From assembly GCA_964367935.1 (NCBI GenBank), contig CAYIYZ010000008.1, positions 1-64,000 of the forward strand: DNA of 64,000 nucleotides. Direction: 5' to 3'. Positions 15,571-24,842 of the stretch are shown here, piece after piece; the stretch's first letter is position 1, and every line of letters begins with the position of its first letter. A program made the position numbers and the translations under genes. The notes beneath the pieces are model-generated. The model saw only the letters and a list, made by a program, of their open reading frames with translations, had not been told where the DNA came from and searched no databases. The stretch comes from Scatomorpha sp964367935 (GTDB lineage Bacteria; Bacillota; Clostridia; Oscillospirales; Oscillospiraceae).

Positions 15571-16461
15571 CTAAGCTTGTTCCTCATAAGGATTTACATG
15601 CACCATGCAGTGCTTTGCGCTCGGGAAACTCTGCTCTATCTTATCATGCACCGTCTCGGCAATTAAATGCGACTCCGATAGCGTCATGTCGCCGTCACAG
15701 CAAATCTCAATGTCCACATAAAACTTACTGCCGAATAAACGTGTCCGTATAAGATCCACGTCCCGAACTCCCTCTATTGATAGTGCGAGCTCTTTTATAG
15801 CCAGTACGGTCTTATTATCAAGCGACTTATCAACTAACTTATCAACAGCGTCGGAGGCTATGTCATAGGAGGCCTTAATAATCATGGCGGCAATAATGAT
15901 CATGGCTATACTGTCTGCTATGGGGAAACCGAGCATAGCGCCGCCTATGCCCACAAAGCTGCCGACAGAGGACAGGGCATCGGAACGGTGATGCCAAGCG
16001 TCTGCAAGCAGAGCGCCGGAATTGAGCGCCAAAGCCGCTTTTTTGGTGTAATGGTACATCCATTCCTTAATTAAGATGGAAGCGATAGCGGCGACGAGAG
16101 CTATCGCCGAAGGCATAGCAAGACCTGCGTAAGTTCCGTTAGCAACGGCATCTACGCCTCTGAGGCCTATAGCACCGCCTGTGAAAAAGAGCACACCTGC
16201 CAAAATAATAGCGGCTATACATTCGAGTTTCTCATGCCCGTACTGGTGGTCGGAGTCAGTCTCACGCTCTGACATATAAACGCCGACCATGACCACAAAG
16301 GTGCTAAGCACATCGGATGCGGAGTGAACCGCATCCGAGATCATAGCACCCGAGTGACCGATAATACCGGCTATAAACTTCAGTACGCATAAGAATAGGT
16401 TAACGACAACGGTTATGGCGGACACGCGCAGTCCGCGGTTTTCCCTAATTTTCTTAATCAC
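15571..16461 (-). CDS. Cation diffusion facilitator (CDF) family metal transporter
   Basis: A 296-residue inner-membrane divalent metal/proton antiporter. Six predicted helices include the metal-site motifs SDAVHSASDV (helix 2, about residue 40) and ADAWHHRSDALSS (helix 5, about residue 152), the HxxxD arrangement of zinc, iron or manganese CDF proteins. The cytosolic C-terminal domain has the dimer fold (VRDVDLIRTRLFGSKFYVDIEICCD) and ends with HCMVHVNPYE. It lies 23 bp after pyruvate kinase on the same strand and is probably in its operon, an unusual pairing. Metal specificity cannot be assigned. Confidence 0.92.
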   Translation of the reverse strand: MIKKIRENRGLRVSAITVVVNLFLCVLKFIAGIIGHSGAMISDAVHSASDVLSTFVVMVGVYMSERETDSDHQYGHEKLECIAAIILAGVLFFTGGAIGLRGVDAVANGTYAGLAMPSAIALVAAIASILIKEWMYHYTKKAALALNSGALLADAWHHRSDALSSVGSFVGIGGAMLGFPIADSIAMIIIAAMIIKASYDIASDAVDKLVDKSLDNKTVLAIKELALSIEGVRDVDLIRTRLFGSKFYVDIEICCDGDMTLSESHLIAETVHDKIEQSFPSAKHCMVHVNPYEEQA

Positions 16462-16484
16462 TGCGTCCTCCGAAAAAATACAGA

Positions 16485-18227
16485 CTATCTTAAGCTCAAC
16501 ACCACTCCACGGTTAGCGTCTAAGGTGACCATGGTGCCGCTGTGCAGTAGCTCCGTGGCATGGCTTACGCCTATGAGTACGGGGATATTAAGCGCCATGC
16601 CGGCGATGGCAGCATGTGAGTTAAGACCACTTGACTCTGTGATTATACCCGATGCCTTGCGCAAAATTGGCATTATTGCGTTAGAGGTCTTGCGAATAAC
16701 TAAAATGTCACCATCAATGAAGTTAGCACTGAGCTGCTCTTCACTGTCACAAACGCAGAGTCTGCCGGCGACATTGCCCGGGTTAGCGGAAACGCCCTCG
16801 ACGAGAATATCACCGACGAGATGCACTTTTAGCATGTTCGTGGTACCTGAAACACCAAGCGGTATACCCGCTGTAATGACTGTAAGATCGCCACTTTCGA
16901 CCAAGCCGGCTTTCTCAGCTGCAACTGCGACAGTTTTGAAAAGCTGATCCGTCGTGTCCATCTCAGATATCATTAGCGGAGTAACACCCCAAGCCAAGTT
17001 TAGTTGGCGCCTAACCTTAATGTCGGTGCAACCGCAGATAATGTTGCAGGCAGGTCTGAAACGTGAGATAAGTCGTGCCGTACGTCCGGTTTTTGATGCT
17101 GTGAGTATAGCAACAGCACCGAGGTCATGCGCTGTGGAACAGGTCGCATGTGATATTGCTGAGGTAATATCTGTGATATTGTTGTTCGTGGCGTTATTCA
17201 TACGTGACACGAAGTTAATATTCCTCTCGGTGTGTGCGGCGATGGAAGCCATAGTTTTGACCGCCTCAACAGGGTACTTACCTGCCGCTGTCTCACCGCT
17301 GAGCATGATAGCCGAAGTGCCGTCATAGACAGCATTAGCAACGTCTGTGACCTCAGCTCTCGTAGGACGGGGATTTTCAACCATGGACTCCAACATCTGT
17401 GTCGCCGTAACAACCTGCTTACCGGCTACATACGTCTTCTTTATGAGCTCTTTTTGTATACGAGGAATTTCCTCTAACTCGATCTCGACGCCCATGTCAC
17501 CACGAGCTATCATAATGCCGTCAGAAGCTCTGATAATTTCGTCAATATTTTCTATACCCTGAGCATTTTCAATCTTTGAGATGATACGAATATCGTTACC
17601 ACCGAGCTCATCGAGCAGTTGCTTGATGTCTGCAACGTCTTCTTTACTGCGCACAAAGGAGGCTGCAATGAAGTCGAAGTCTTCCTCTACGGCGAATTTT
17701 ATATCATCCTTGTCTTTTTCACTCATGTAGGGCATGGAGAATGAGCAACCGGGCACGTTAACACCCTTGTTGTTCGAGACCTTGCCACCGTTTAGGACAC
17801 GGCACAGGATGCTCAAGCCCTCGATTTTCTCGACACTGAGAGCTATAAGACCGTCATCGAGCAAAATACGGCCACCGACTTTAATATCCTCGGCGAGCTT
17901 CGTATAGGTGATGGCGCATATAGTATCGTCACCAACGATATCCTCACCTGTCAATGTGAAGGCCTGACCCTCTTTGAGGATTACAGAGCCGTCAGCAAAG
18001 GACTTAAGACGAATTTCGGGGCCTTTGGTGTCGAGTAAGAGAGCGGTAGGTGAATCAAATTCCTCGCGCAGGGCCTTTACTATATTGATTTTACGTCTAT
18101 GCTCATCATATGAACCGTGCGACATGTTAAGACGCACAACGTCCATGCCGCTAAGCATGAGTTGGCGAATGACGGGTTCTTCACTGCTTGCGGGGCCTAA
18201 GGTGCAAATTATTTTAGTTTTACGCAT
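16485..18227 (-). CDS. pyk: Pyruvate kinase with C-terminal PEP-utiliser domain
   Basis: A 580-residue glycolytic enzyme that makes pyruvate and ATP from phosphoenolpyruvate. The N-terminus MRKTKIICTLGPASS, the active-site block IENAQGIENIDEIIRASDG IMIARGDMGVEI (around residues 215-245) and the MLSGETAAGKYPVEAV segment are canonical. The extra C-terminal domain (residues about 475-580) with SSGLNSHAAIAGMALNIPV is the PEP-utiliser swivelling domain found in Bacillus and many Clostridia enzymes. Product pyruvate feeds the pyruvate formate-lyase encoded at 39 kb. First gene of a probable operon with the CDF transporter. Confidence 0.97.
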   Translation of the reverse strand: MRKTKIICTLGPASSEEPVIRQLMLSGMDVVRLNMSHGSYDEHRRKINIVKALREEFDSPTALLLDTKGPEIRLKSFADGSVILKEGQAFTLTGEDIVGDDTICAITYTKLAEDIKVGGRILLDDGLIALSVEKIEGLSILCRVLNGGKVSNNKGVNVPGCSFSMPYMSEKDKDDIKFAVEEDFDFIAASFVRSKEDVADIKQLLDELGGNDIRIISKIENAQGIENIDEIIRASDGIMIARGDMGVEIELEEIPRIQKELIKKTYVAGKQVVTATQMLESMVENPRPTRAEVTDVANAVYDGTSAIMLSGETAAGKYPVEAVKTMASIAAHTERNINFVSRMNNATNNNITDITSAISHATCSTAHDLGAVAILTASKTGRTARLISRFRPACNIICGCTDIKVRRQLNLAWGVTPLMISEMDTTDQLFKTVAVAAEKAGLVESGDLTVITAGIPLGVSGTTNMLKVHLVGDILVEGVSANPGNVAGRLCVCDSEEQLSANFIDGDILVIRKTSNAIMPILRKASGIITESSGLNSHAAIAGMALNIPVLIGVSHATELLHSGTMVTLDANRGVVLSLR

Positions 18228-18432
18228 TTTATTATCCTTTCTCTATATGGGCACAATTTAAACAAACTACTACATCCTAAGTTTACTCCAAAACACAAAA
18301 ATAATCAATTACATTCTTCTATGAAAAGAAAAGAAAGTGAAATTTCTTTCTATCTTGTCATTCTATGCGGAGCGAAGTCGAAAAAATAGTGTAAAATTGA
18401 CAAGAGTGGCAGCTGTTCACTTTTGTGTCGTG

Positions 18433-18461
18433 TTGACCATAATTAGAAAGTATGTTATGAT
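18433..18461 (+). promoter_or_regulatory. Promoter of msrAB
   Basis: TTGACC (18433-18438), 17-bp spacer, TATGAT (18456-18461). A GGAGGT ribosome site and ATG follow at 18508-18518. The rest of the 290-bp gap between pyk and msrAB shows nothing further. Confidence 0.75.
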
Positions 18462-18517
18462 TGAAAGTGTAAAAGTGCAGGTGTTTTCGTCCGTCATGTG
18501 AGCTGCGGAGGTATAAT

Positions 18518-19651
18518 ATGAGTAAGCTGAAGGTGTTCGTAACAGTGATTGTGTGTCTCACAATGACGATGGTGTATGTAAACACGACAATGAGAGGAGA
18601 GGACGTAATAATGATAGAGGAAAATGAAATGGCAATGAGTGGCGTGGCGAGCGAGAGCGCTAAGCTGACAGAGGAAGAACTCCTCACCTTGGCAGAGGAA
18701 AAGGGTCTGAGCACCATATATATGGCAGGTGGCTGTTTCTGGGGCGTGGAGGCGTATTTATCTCGAATAGCAGGCGTATACGATGTGACCTCAGGATATG
18801 CAAACGGTAAGACGGAGAGCCCCACATATGAGGATGTGCTGAGAGGATCGGGACATGCTGAGACGGTTAGGGTAATGTATGATTCCGAGCAAGTCAGTTT
18901 AGACGAGCTTTTGACATATTTTTTCAAGGTAGTTGACCCGACAACGCTCAATAGGCAAGGCCCTGATGTGGGTGTGCAGTATCGTTCGGGGATTTATTTT
19001 GAAAATGAGAGTGATGAGGCGATAATAGACGCACATGTGCTCTCTATGGATGCTGAGTATGAGGCGGAGTTAGAGGTGGAGGTACTGCCGCTCGAGCATT
19101 TTTACTTGGCGGAGGAGTACCATCAGGACTATCTGCAAAAAAATCCGAACGGCTACTGCCATATAAATTTAAATGTGGGACTTACGGTGGAGGAGGCGAT
19201 AGACCCCACGGACTATGCTCTGCCCACGGCGGAGGAGATACGTGACAGGCTCAATCCCTTGGAGTTTGACGTGACGCAGAATAAGGCAACGGAGATGCCG
19301 TTTTCACATGAGTATGACAGTAATTTCGAGCTTGGCATATATGTGGATATAGTGACGGGCGAGCCCTTGTTTTCGTCTAAGGACAAGTACGACGCCGGTT
19401 GCGGTTGGCCGAGCTTTACGAGACCTATAGCCGAGAGCGTCATAGTGACGGAGGCGGATTATAAGCTGACCGTGCCTCGCACGGAGGTGCTGAGCAGGTC
19501 GGGCGATACGCATTTGGGACATGTGTTCGAGGACGGTCCGGTGGAGGATGGCGGATTGCGCTACTGCATAAACGGAGCGGCTTTACGCTTTGTGCCCTAT
19601 GCGGATATGGTAGAGGAGGGCTATGGGTACTTGATGTACTTGCTCGAATGA
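18518..19651 (+). CDS. msrAB: Exported methionine sulfoxide reductase MsrA-MsrB fusion
   Basis: A 377-residue bifunctional repair enzyme. A short hydrophobic N-terminal segment (LKVFVTVIVCLTMTMVYV) acts as signal or anchor, so it works outside the membrane. The MsrA domain (about residues 65-225) has the catalytic Cys in YMAGGCFWGVEAY and reduces S-sulfoxides. The MsrB domain (about 240-377) has the catalytic Cys in RYCINGAALRF, and DAGCGWPSF holds the likely resolving Cys; the two zinc-binding CxxC pairs of many MsrB proteins are absent. It has its own promoter and a bidirectional terminator. A partner that recycles electrons to an extracytoplasmic enzyme is not adjacent. Confidence 0.94.
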   Translation: MSKLKVFVTVIVCLTMTMVYVNTTMRGEDVIMIEENEMAMSGVASESAKLTEEELLTLAEEKGLSTIYMAGGCFWGVEAYLSRIAGVYDVTSGYANGKTESPTYEDVLRGSGHAETVRVMYDSEQVSLDELLTYFFKVVDPTTLNRQGPDVGVQYRSGIYFENESDEAIIDAHVLSMDAEYEAELEVEVLPLEHFYLAEEYHQDYLQKNPNGYCHINLNVGLTVEEAIDPTDYALPTAEEIRDRLNPLEFDVTQNKATEMPFSHEYDSNFELGIYVDIVTGEPLFSSKDKYDAGCGWPSFTRPIAESVIVTEADYKLTVPRTEVLSRSGDTHLGHVFEDGPVEDGGLRYCINGAALRFVPYADMVEEGYGYLMYLLE

Positions 19652-19668
19652 TAGCGAAATGAAATAAT

Positions 19669-19706
19669 AAAACAGCACCCTATGTTCATTCATAGGGTGC
19701 TGTTTT
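19669..19706. terminator. Bidirectional terminator between msrAB and the M28 peptidase
   Basis: Perfect 16-bp stem (AAAACAGCACCCTATG and complement) around a six-base loop, with T tracts on both strands between converging genes. Confidence 0.9.
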
Positions 19707-19720
19707 ATTGTTGTTTAGGT

Positions 19721-21919
19721 TTAAGAAATCAAGTTAACAAAGTCGGAGAGCATGGCGTTTGCGCTGTCTTCCATAATTGTCGCCTTGGCGTTATAGCCAT
19801 CAACGGAGATGAGGCCTGCCGTCTGCATGGTTTTGACTGCCGTCATAGCCCAATCACTGATATTAGCCGTGTCGGCGAATGCTACCTCATCGGTGTTAGA
19901 TGGCACGGTAATACCCATGGCATTTGAGTAGTTTAACAAAATTTGTGCGACCTGCTCCTGAGTGACGTACATGTTAGGTGCAAACTCTGTGTCGGATACA
20001 CCGTTTACTATCTTGTTCTCGCTCGCCCATGCTATAGCCTGAGCGTACTCGTGATCTGCCGGCACATCGCTAAACTTGTTTGTAGTGTAAGCGTCAAGGT
20101 CGGCGTCGGCGAGGTCACTGAGCAGAGCTATAAGCTCGCCTCTTAAAAATACGGTATCTGTGCTCGCTATATCGCCTGTTGCGATGTTACCGTCAGTGTA
20201 AAACTGAGATAAAATCTCGGAGTAGGGCTCCACCTTCGCTCTGTCATATGTACCTAAGAGGTTAGCGTTACCGTAGCCCTTGCCCATTACGGTAACGTTG
20301 TACTGACCTTCGGGCATGGTGAAACTGTTCTCGCTAGCTGTGTCGAGGGTGATGACGGTAGAAGGTGCACCTGTGATGGATATAAGCTCGATCTCTATCA
20401 TGGGGAAAAGTGCCTTCAACTCCTCGGTGTTACCTATGGTGACTGTGCCGTTTGAGTAGCTGAGCTCGGCATCGAGACTTAGGTCATATGCTACAGCGTT
20501 TGCTATACCGCCTGCCATGAGCGAGATAGCCTGCATATGCCTGTCGAGGCTGTAGTTTTGCTCCATGTTATCGGAGGGTAGGTGATACTCATTCTCGGTC
20601 ATATCATCTTCGTCTATAGCCAAAATCATGCTGGATGCATTCATTCCATTTCTCTGGAAGTTTACGTGATCTGAACCACCGTAATTGAAGTAACGAACAT
20701 TGTTCGTGTCATCGAGTAGCTCGAAATCGCTTGCAGCGGCTGTGCTTATTATGAGTGCGGCAGGTAGGTTAAAGACGCCACCGTAAATGTCCAAGGACAC
20801 CGTGTCAACAAAGGCCTCGTCAGTTGCTATCATGTCCATATTCATATTGATGCTTATGTCTTTCTCAGCCTGTGTCAGAGTGGCAACATAGGACACGGAA
20901 CCGTTTAGACCGCCCTCCTCGCCGCCGAGTGCCGCAAATCGGAGCTCAACACCGCCGGTGTCCGCATCGGCGAACATTTCAGCAAGAGCCATAACACCAA
21001 CTGCACCGGAAGCATTATCACTTGCGCCGGGTGCGCCCATGACGCTGTCGAAATGTCCTGTGATATGTATGATGGCATCGGGGTTCTCGGGGTCATCCGT
21101 TGCTTTTTTTACAGCTATTACGTTTTCGGAGTTGCCTCTCTCGTAGCTCTCTATCATGAGCGCATCACCCTTAGCGTTAGCCTCAATGAATACTTCGCCC
21201 GCAACGCCGTCAAAGCCCAAAACGGGTATGGTGGGGTTAAATTCATCCCTGAAAATCATGCGGCCTATCAAGTCATAGGAGTTGGGCACATCATTGTAGA
21301 CCATGAGGCCTATAGCACCGCTGTCTTTGAGTGCCTCAGTGAGTGCCTCTACGGTTTTATTATCCGTGGGATCGGCATCTGTGGAAGCTGCGGTTAGTGC
21401 CTGTACCTCGGAATATGCGATGATGGGGAATTTGCCGAGATAGTCTACGGACTCATCTATCGTACCGTCAAAATCTATGAGCAGAGAACTATCGTTAAGG
21501 GAAAAGTCACTGGCATCGACATAGCCGTAGAGGTTGCCGTAATATACGGTAGAGCCGTCAGCGCTGTCATCGGACACGGTCACCGCCGCAACAGTCGTCT
21601 TACGTGCCTCGGTCAATACGACTTCCTGCACGGAAACGTTGTCGGCGGCATAGCTCTCGAGCATCACAGACTCTATGTAATCAGATGCCTCGTACTCACT
21701 TTCCGTACCCATGAGCCTTGAGCCTATATCAACAAGTGACTCCATGTATTCAGTCACAGCAGCGCTTGTTACAGTGCTTGTACCTGTGGGCATGGCGGCT
21801 GACTCAAAGCTGACTGCGTCGCTTGTGGCAAATGCTGGCACCGCACTACTGCACAGTAAAGTCAATGTTGTCAGTGTGCTGACAAGTGATTTCTTGCTTA
21901 CAATTTTATTCTTTCTCAT
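19721..21919 (-). CDS. Exported M28-family metallopeptidase with SLH-like C-terminus
   Basis: A 732-residue secreted protein. A signal peptide (VSTLTTLTLLCSSAVPAFA) is followed by a PA-type inserted domain and an M28 zinc peptidase core with ligands in ITGHFDSV, GASDNASGA, ALGGEEGG, NMDMIA and GSDHVNF, the usual two-zinc aminopeptidase set. The last 120 residues contain S-layer-homology-like segments (FSDVPADHEYAQAIAWASEN and a weaker second), expected to bind the cell wall. The ATG at 21919 follows GGGAGG; the 15-residue extension upstream is discarded. Promoter TTGAAT-17-TATATT lies at 21983-21955. It probably releases amino acids from peptides at the cell surface. Confidence 0.9.
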   Translation of the reverse strand: MRKNKIVSKKSLVSTLTTLTLLCSSAVPAFATSDAVSFESAAMPTGTSTVTSAAVTEYMESLVDIGSRLMGTESEYEASDYIESVMLESYAADNVSVQEVVLTEARKTTVAAVTVSDDSADGSTVYYGNLYGYVDASDFSLNDSSLLIDFDGTIDESVDYLGKFPIIAYSEVQALTAASTDADPTDNKTVEALTEALKDSGAIGLMVYNDVPNSYDLIGRMIFRDEFNPTIPVLGFDGVAGEVFIEANAKGDALMIESYERGNSENVIAVKKATDDPENPDAIIHITGHFDSVMGAPGASDNASGAVGVMALAEMFADADTGGVELRFAALGGEEGGLNGSVSYVATLTQAEKDISINMNMDMIATDEAFVDTVSLDIYGGVFNLPAALIISTAAASDFELLDDTNNVRYFNYGGSDHVNFQRNGMNASSMILAIDEDDMTENEYHLPSDNMEQNYSLDRHMQAISLMAGGIANAVAYDLSLDAELSYSNGTVTIGNTEELKALFPMIEIELISITGAPSTVITLDTASENSFTMPEGQYNVTVMGKGYGNANLLGTYDRAKVEPYSEILSQFYTDGNIATGDIASTDTVFLRGELIALLSDLADADLDAYTTNKFSDVPADHEYAQAIAWASENKIVNGVSDTEFAPNMYVTQEQVAQILLNYSNAMGITVPSNTDEVAFADTANISDWAMTAVKTMQTAGLISVDGYNAKATIMEDSANAMLSDFVNLIS

Positions 21920-21954
21920 TCCAAATTGTACCTCCCTAAATATAATACTCGATA

Positions 21955-21983
21955 AATATAGCACATTACTTCAGTGAATTCAA
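21955..21983 (-). promoter_or_regulatory. Promoter of the M28 peptidase
   Basis: Minus strand TTGAAT (21983-21978), 17-bp spacer, TATATT (21960-21955), 36 bp before the start codon. Confidence 0.65.
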
Positions 21984-22143
21984 TCATTTTTTCAAAAATA
22001 TTCATTATTCGGGCGAAAGGGGTGATAAATTTTCATTAATGAATATGAAATAGAGTCTGTGTGTGTAGAGCAGAGCCTTAACATTTTCGCAAAAGGCTCA
22101 TAGTATATAGGGAAGCGCAAAGCAAAGGTGAGGAGTGTCATAC

Positions 22144-22899
22144 ATGGTAGTATTAGATGGTATAGCGAAGCTTTATCAGTCGGACGACGGTGAGACGGCG
22201 GCTATAAATGATATAAGTCTAAGGATAAACGAGGGAGAGTTTGTGAGTATAGTCGGACCTTCAGGTTGCGGCAAATCGACTTTGCTGTCTATAATAGCGG
22301 GCTTAGAGCGCCCGAGTGGCGGCGAAGTGCGTGTTGACGGCGAGGCGGTCACGGCAGGCAGTACGAAGGTCGGGTATATGCCGCAGAAGGATCAGCTTTT
22401 CCCTTGGCGCAGTATATGGAATAATGTGACCATGGGCCTTGAGATACAGGGCCGAAAGACAGCGGAAAACTGCGAGAGGGTAGAGATTTTACTTGAAAGG
22501 TACGGGCTGGAGGGGTTTAGAAATAAGGTGCCTTCGCAGCTATCGGGCGGTATGCGTCAGCGCTGTGCGCTCATACGCACCTTGGCTACAGACCCTTGTA
22601 TACTCCTGCTCGACGAGCCCTTTTCAGCTCTCGACTATCAGACGAGACTGTCGGTGTCGGATGATATACATGCCATAATAAAAAGAGAGGGTAAGACGGC
22701 GATACTCGTGACGCATGATATCTCAGAGAGTGTGAGCATGTCGGATAGGGTGGTAGTGCTGTCAGCACGTCCTGCGACGATAAAAAGTGTGCATGATATG
22801 TCTGATTTCGGTGAGATGACACCTATGGACAGACGAAACAGCGAACAATTCAGAACACACTTTAACGATATATGGAAGGAGCTTGAACACAGTGTCTGA
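22144..22899 (+). CDS. ABC importer ATP-binding protein (NMT1/sulfonate/nitrate type)
   Basis: A 251-residue ATPase of the SsuB/TauB/ThiZ family: Walker A GPSGCGKSTLLS near residue 39, Q-loop MPQKDQLFPWRSIWNNV, signature LSGGMRQRCALIRTL, Walker B LLLDEPFSALD and switch His VTHDISE. The ATG at 22144 is used because AGGTGAGGAG ends just before an alternative GTG at 22135, leaving that start without spacing. The permease gene overlaps its end. The 5' region (22073-22100) has a GAGCCTT/AAGGCTC hairpin but no riboswitch motif was recognised. Confidence 0.92.
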   Translation: MVVLDGIAKLYQSDDGETAAINDISLRINEGEFVSIVGPSGCGKSTLLSIIAGLERPSGGEVRVDGEAVTAGSTKVGYMPQKDQLFPWRSIWNNVTMGLEIQGRKTAENCERVEILLERYGLEGFRNKVPSQLSGGMRQRCALIRTLATDPCILLLDEPFSALDYQTRLSVSDDIHAIIKREGKTAILVTHDISESVSMSDRVVVLSARPATIKSVHDMSDFGEMTPMDRRNSEQFRTHFNDIWKELEHSV

Positions 22900-23707
22900 G
22901 CGAGGAAATTCGCAGGAGCGACTAAAGTACATAAAAGAAAAGAAACGTTCACGGAATATAGTACATGCCGCGAGAATATCAATACTATTAGCCTTCTTTT
23001 TGCTGTGGGAGGTGGCGGCTCGTACGGGTCTTATTAATTCGTTTATTATGAGCAGCCCCACGAGGATGTGGGAAACTGCAATGGAATTGTGGAAGACGGG
23101 CGAACTCATGCTACATGTGGGAGTGTCCTGTCTGGAGACGGTTATAGGCTTCACCTTGGGCACGATAGTGGGCACACTTGTAGCGGTGTGTTTGTGGTAT
23201 AGTCCCATGCTCTCGAAGATACTGGATCCGTATTTAGTGGTGTTAAATTCCTTGCCTAAGACGGCGCTGGGGCCTGTGTTTATAGTGTGGATAGGAGCGG
23301 GGCCGGAGTCTATAATAGCGATGACCTTGGCTATATCGCTTATAGTCACTATATTGGAGGTACTAAACGGGCTGGTGTCAACAGACCCCGAGAAGATAAA
23401 GTTACTGCGTACCTTGGGCGCAAGCCGAGCTCAAGTGCTCATAAAGCTTGTGTTGCCCTCAAATTTGACGACGCTCATAAATGCTTTAAAGGTAAATGTG
23501 GGCTTATCGTGGGTCGGGGTTATCATGGGCGAGTTTTTGGTCTCGAAGGCAGGTCTGGGCTATTTAATAGTGTATGGCTCACAGGTGTTTAAGATGGACT
23601 TGGTGATGATGACGGTCATGATCCTTGCCGTAGCGGCGGCCGTCATGTATAGATGTGTGCTATTGCTGGAAAAAGCACTAAAAAAATATATGGGAGTGAC
23701 AGGATGA
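22892..23707 (+). CDS. ABC importer permease (BPD family)
   Basis: A 271-residue inner-membrane subunit with about six helices and the EAA-type ATPase-contact loop (LRTLGASRAQVLIKLVLPSNL, near residue 185, ending in the usual Gly). Start is uncertain: the GTG at 22892 is ten bases after AAGGAG, while a TTG at 22883 sits almost on it. It overlaps the ATPase gene by eight bases and ends in an ATGA overlap with the binding-protein gene, so the three subunits are translationally coupled. Confidence 0.9.
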   Translation: MSERGNSQERLKYIKEKKRSRNIVHAARISILLAFFLLWEVAARTGLINSFIMSSPTRMWETAMELWKTGELMLHVGVSCLETVIGFTLGTIVGTLVAVCLWYSPMLSKILDPYLVVLNSLPKTALGPVFIVWIGAGPESIIAMTLAISLIVTILEVLNGLVSTDPEKIKLLRTLGASRAQVLIKLVLPSNLTTLINALKVNVGLSWVGVIMGEFLVSKAGLGYLIVYGSQVFKMDLVMMTVMILAVAAAVMYRCVLLLEKALKKYMGVTG

Positions 23708-24783
23708 GGAAAAAAATCGCCTTACTTATGACAGTGCTCGTGCTAACAGGAGTTTTGAGTGCCTGTGCGGAAACGCCAACACAGACGACAGCGGCACCGA
23801 CGGCGGCAGTGGAGAGTGAAGCGCCGACGCAGACGGCGTCAACGCCGACGGATGCTCCGCCGGAGGAGCTGACGGAGATAGTGCTCAGTGAAGTGACACA
23901 TTCGGTGTTCTACGCACCGCAGTATGTAGCTTTAGCTTTGGGCTATTTCGAGGAGGAAGGGCTGGAAGTTGAGTTAATAAACGGCGGTGGTGCGGACAAT
24001 GTAATGACCTCCGTGCTGACGGGTGAGGCGCATATAGGTCTTGCAGGGCCTGAGGCGGGTATTTACGTGTACTTAGAGGGCAATGAAGATTATCCCAAGG
24101 TGTTTGCACAGCTCACGAAGCGTGACGGTTCTTTCTTGGTGGGAAGAACGGACACAGAATTTTCATGGGAACAAGTGGTGGGCACGACGGTCATAGGTGG
24201 CAGAAAGGGTGGTGTACCGCATATGACCTTGGAGTATGTAATGCGAGAAAACGGTGTAGTGCCGAATGTGGATGCGGTGGTGGACACCTCTGTGGAGTTT
24301 AATATGATGGCAGGAGCGTTCACAGGCGCACCCGATCAGTATGACTATGTTGCCTTGTTTGAGCCGACGGCGACGGAGTTAGAGCTTGCAGGTGAGGGCT
24401 ATGTTCTAACTTCCATAGGCGAGGACAGTGGCGAGATACCGTACACGGCGTATTTTGCGTCGCAGTCTTATATGGCGGAAAATCCCGAGGTAATACAGGG
24501 CTTTACTAATGCCGTGGCGAGAGGTCAGGCGTGGGTACAGGAAAACAGCGCCGAGGACATAGCGGAACTTATGATCGATCAGTTTCCGGCCACTTCTTTG
24601 GAGGTCTTGACGCAGGTCGCTCAGCGTTATAAGGACATAGACGCATGGAACAGTGAGCCGAGCATGAGCGAGGAGGCGTTTGACAGACTGCAAACGGTCA
24701 TGGAAACAGCAGGCGAGTTAGACAGCAGAGTGCCCTTTGCAGACTTAGTGGACAATAGCTTTGCACAGGCGGCAGTGGAGTAA
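23704..24783 (+). CDS. ABC importer substrate-binding lipoprotein (NMT1/THI5-like)
   Basis: A 359-residue lipoprotein. The signal peptide ends in the lipobox LSAC (Cys near residue 21), followed by a Thr/Ala/Pro-rich linker and an NMT1-like periplasmic-binding fold beginning VTHSVFYAPQYVALALGYF. Such proteins bind thiamine precursors, taurine or alkanesulfonates, nitrate or riboflavin-type ligands; the residues that decide are not clear by eye. The ATG at 23704 overlaps the permease stop (ATGA) and follows GGGAG. It completes a one-ATPase, one-permease, one-binding-protein importer. Confidence 0.88.
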   Translation: MRKKIALLMTVLVLTGVLSACAETPTQTTAAPTAAVESEAPTQTASTPTDAPPEELTEIVLSEVTHSVFYAPQYVALALGYFEEEGLEVELINGGGADNVMTSVLTGEAHIGLAGPEAGIYVYLEGNEDYPKVFAQLTKRDGSFLVGRTDTEFSWEQVVGTTVIGGRKGGVPHMTLEYVMRENGVVPNVDAVVDTSVEFNMMAGAFTGAPDQYDYVALFEPTATELELAGEGYVLTSIGEDSGEIPYTAYFASQSYMAENPEVIQGFTNAVARGQAWVQENSAEDIAELMIDQFPATSLEVLTQVAQRYKDIDAWNSEPSMSEEAFDRLQTVMETAGELDSRVPFADLVDNSFAQAAVE

Positions 24784-24800
24784 AAGTTAATGTAACAAGG

Positions 24801-24834
24801 AAAAGAAGCTGTCATTTTTGACAGCTTCTTTTTG
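24801..24834 (+). terminator. Terminator of the NMT1-type ABC operon
   Basis: Stem AAGAAGCTGTCA with TGACAGCTTCTT around a short T loop, followed by TTTTT. Confidence 0.9.
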
Positions 24835-24842
24835 CAGTGTGC

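Noticed and set aside
18358..18951. A 197-codon minus-strand open frame over the msrAB start
   Set aside because: It is antisense to the MsrA domain and to a good promoter; composition is typical of a shadow frame.
22005..22140. TPP or other riboswitch before the NMT1-type ABC genes
   Set aside because: Only a simple GAGCCTT/AAGGCTC hairpin is visible; no TPP core motif (CUGAGA) was found.
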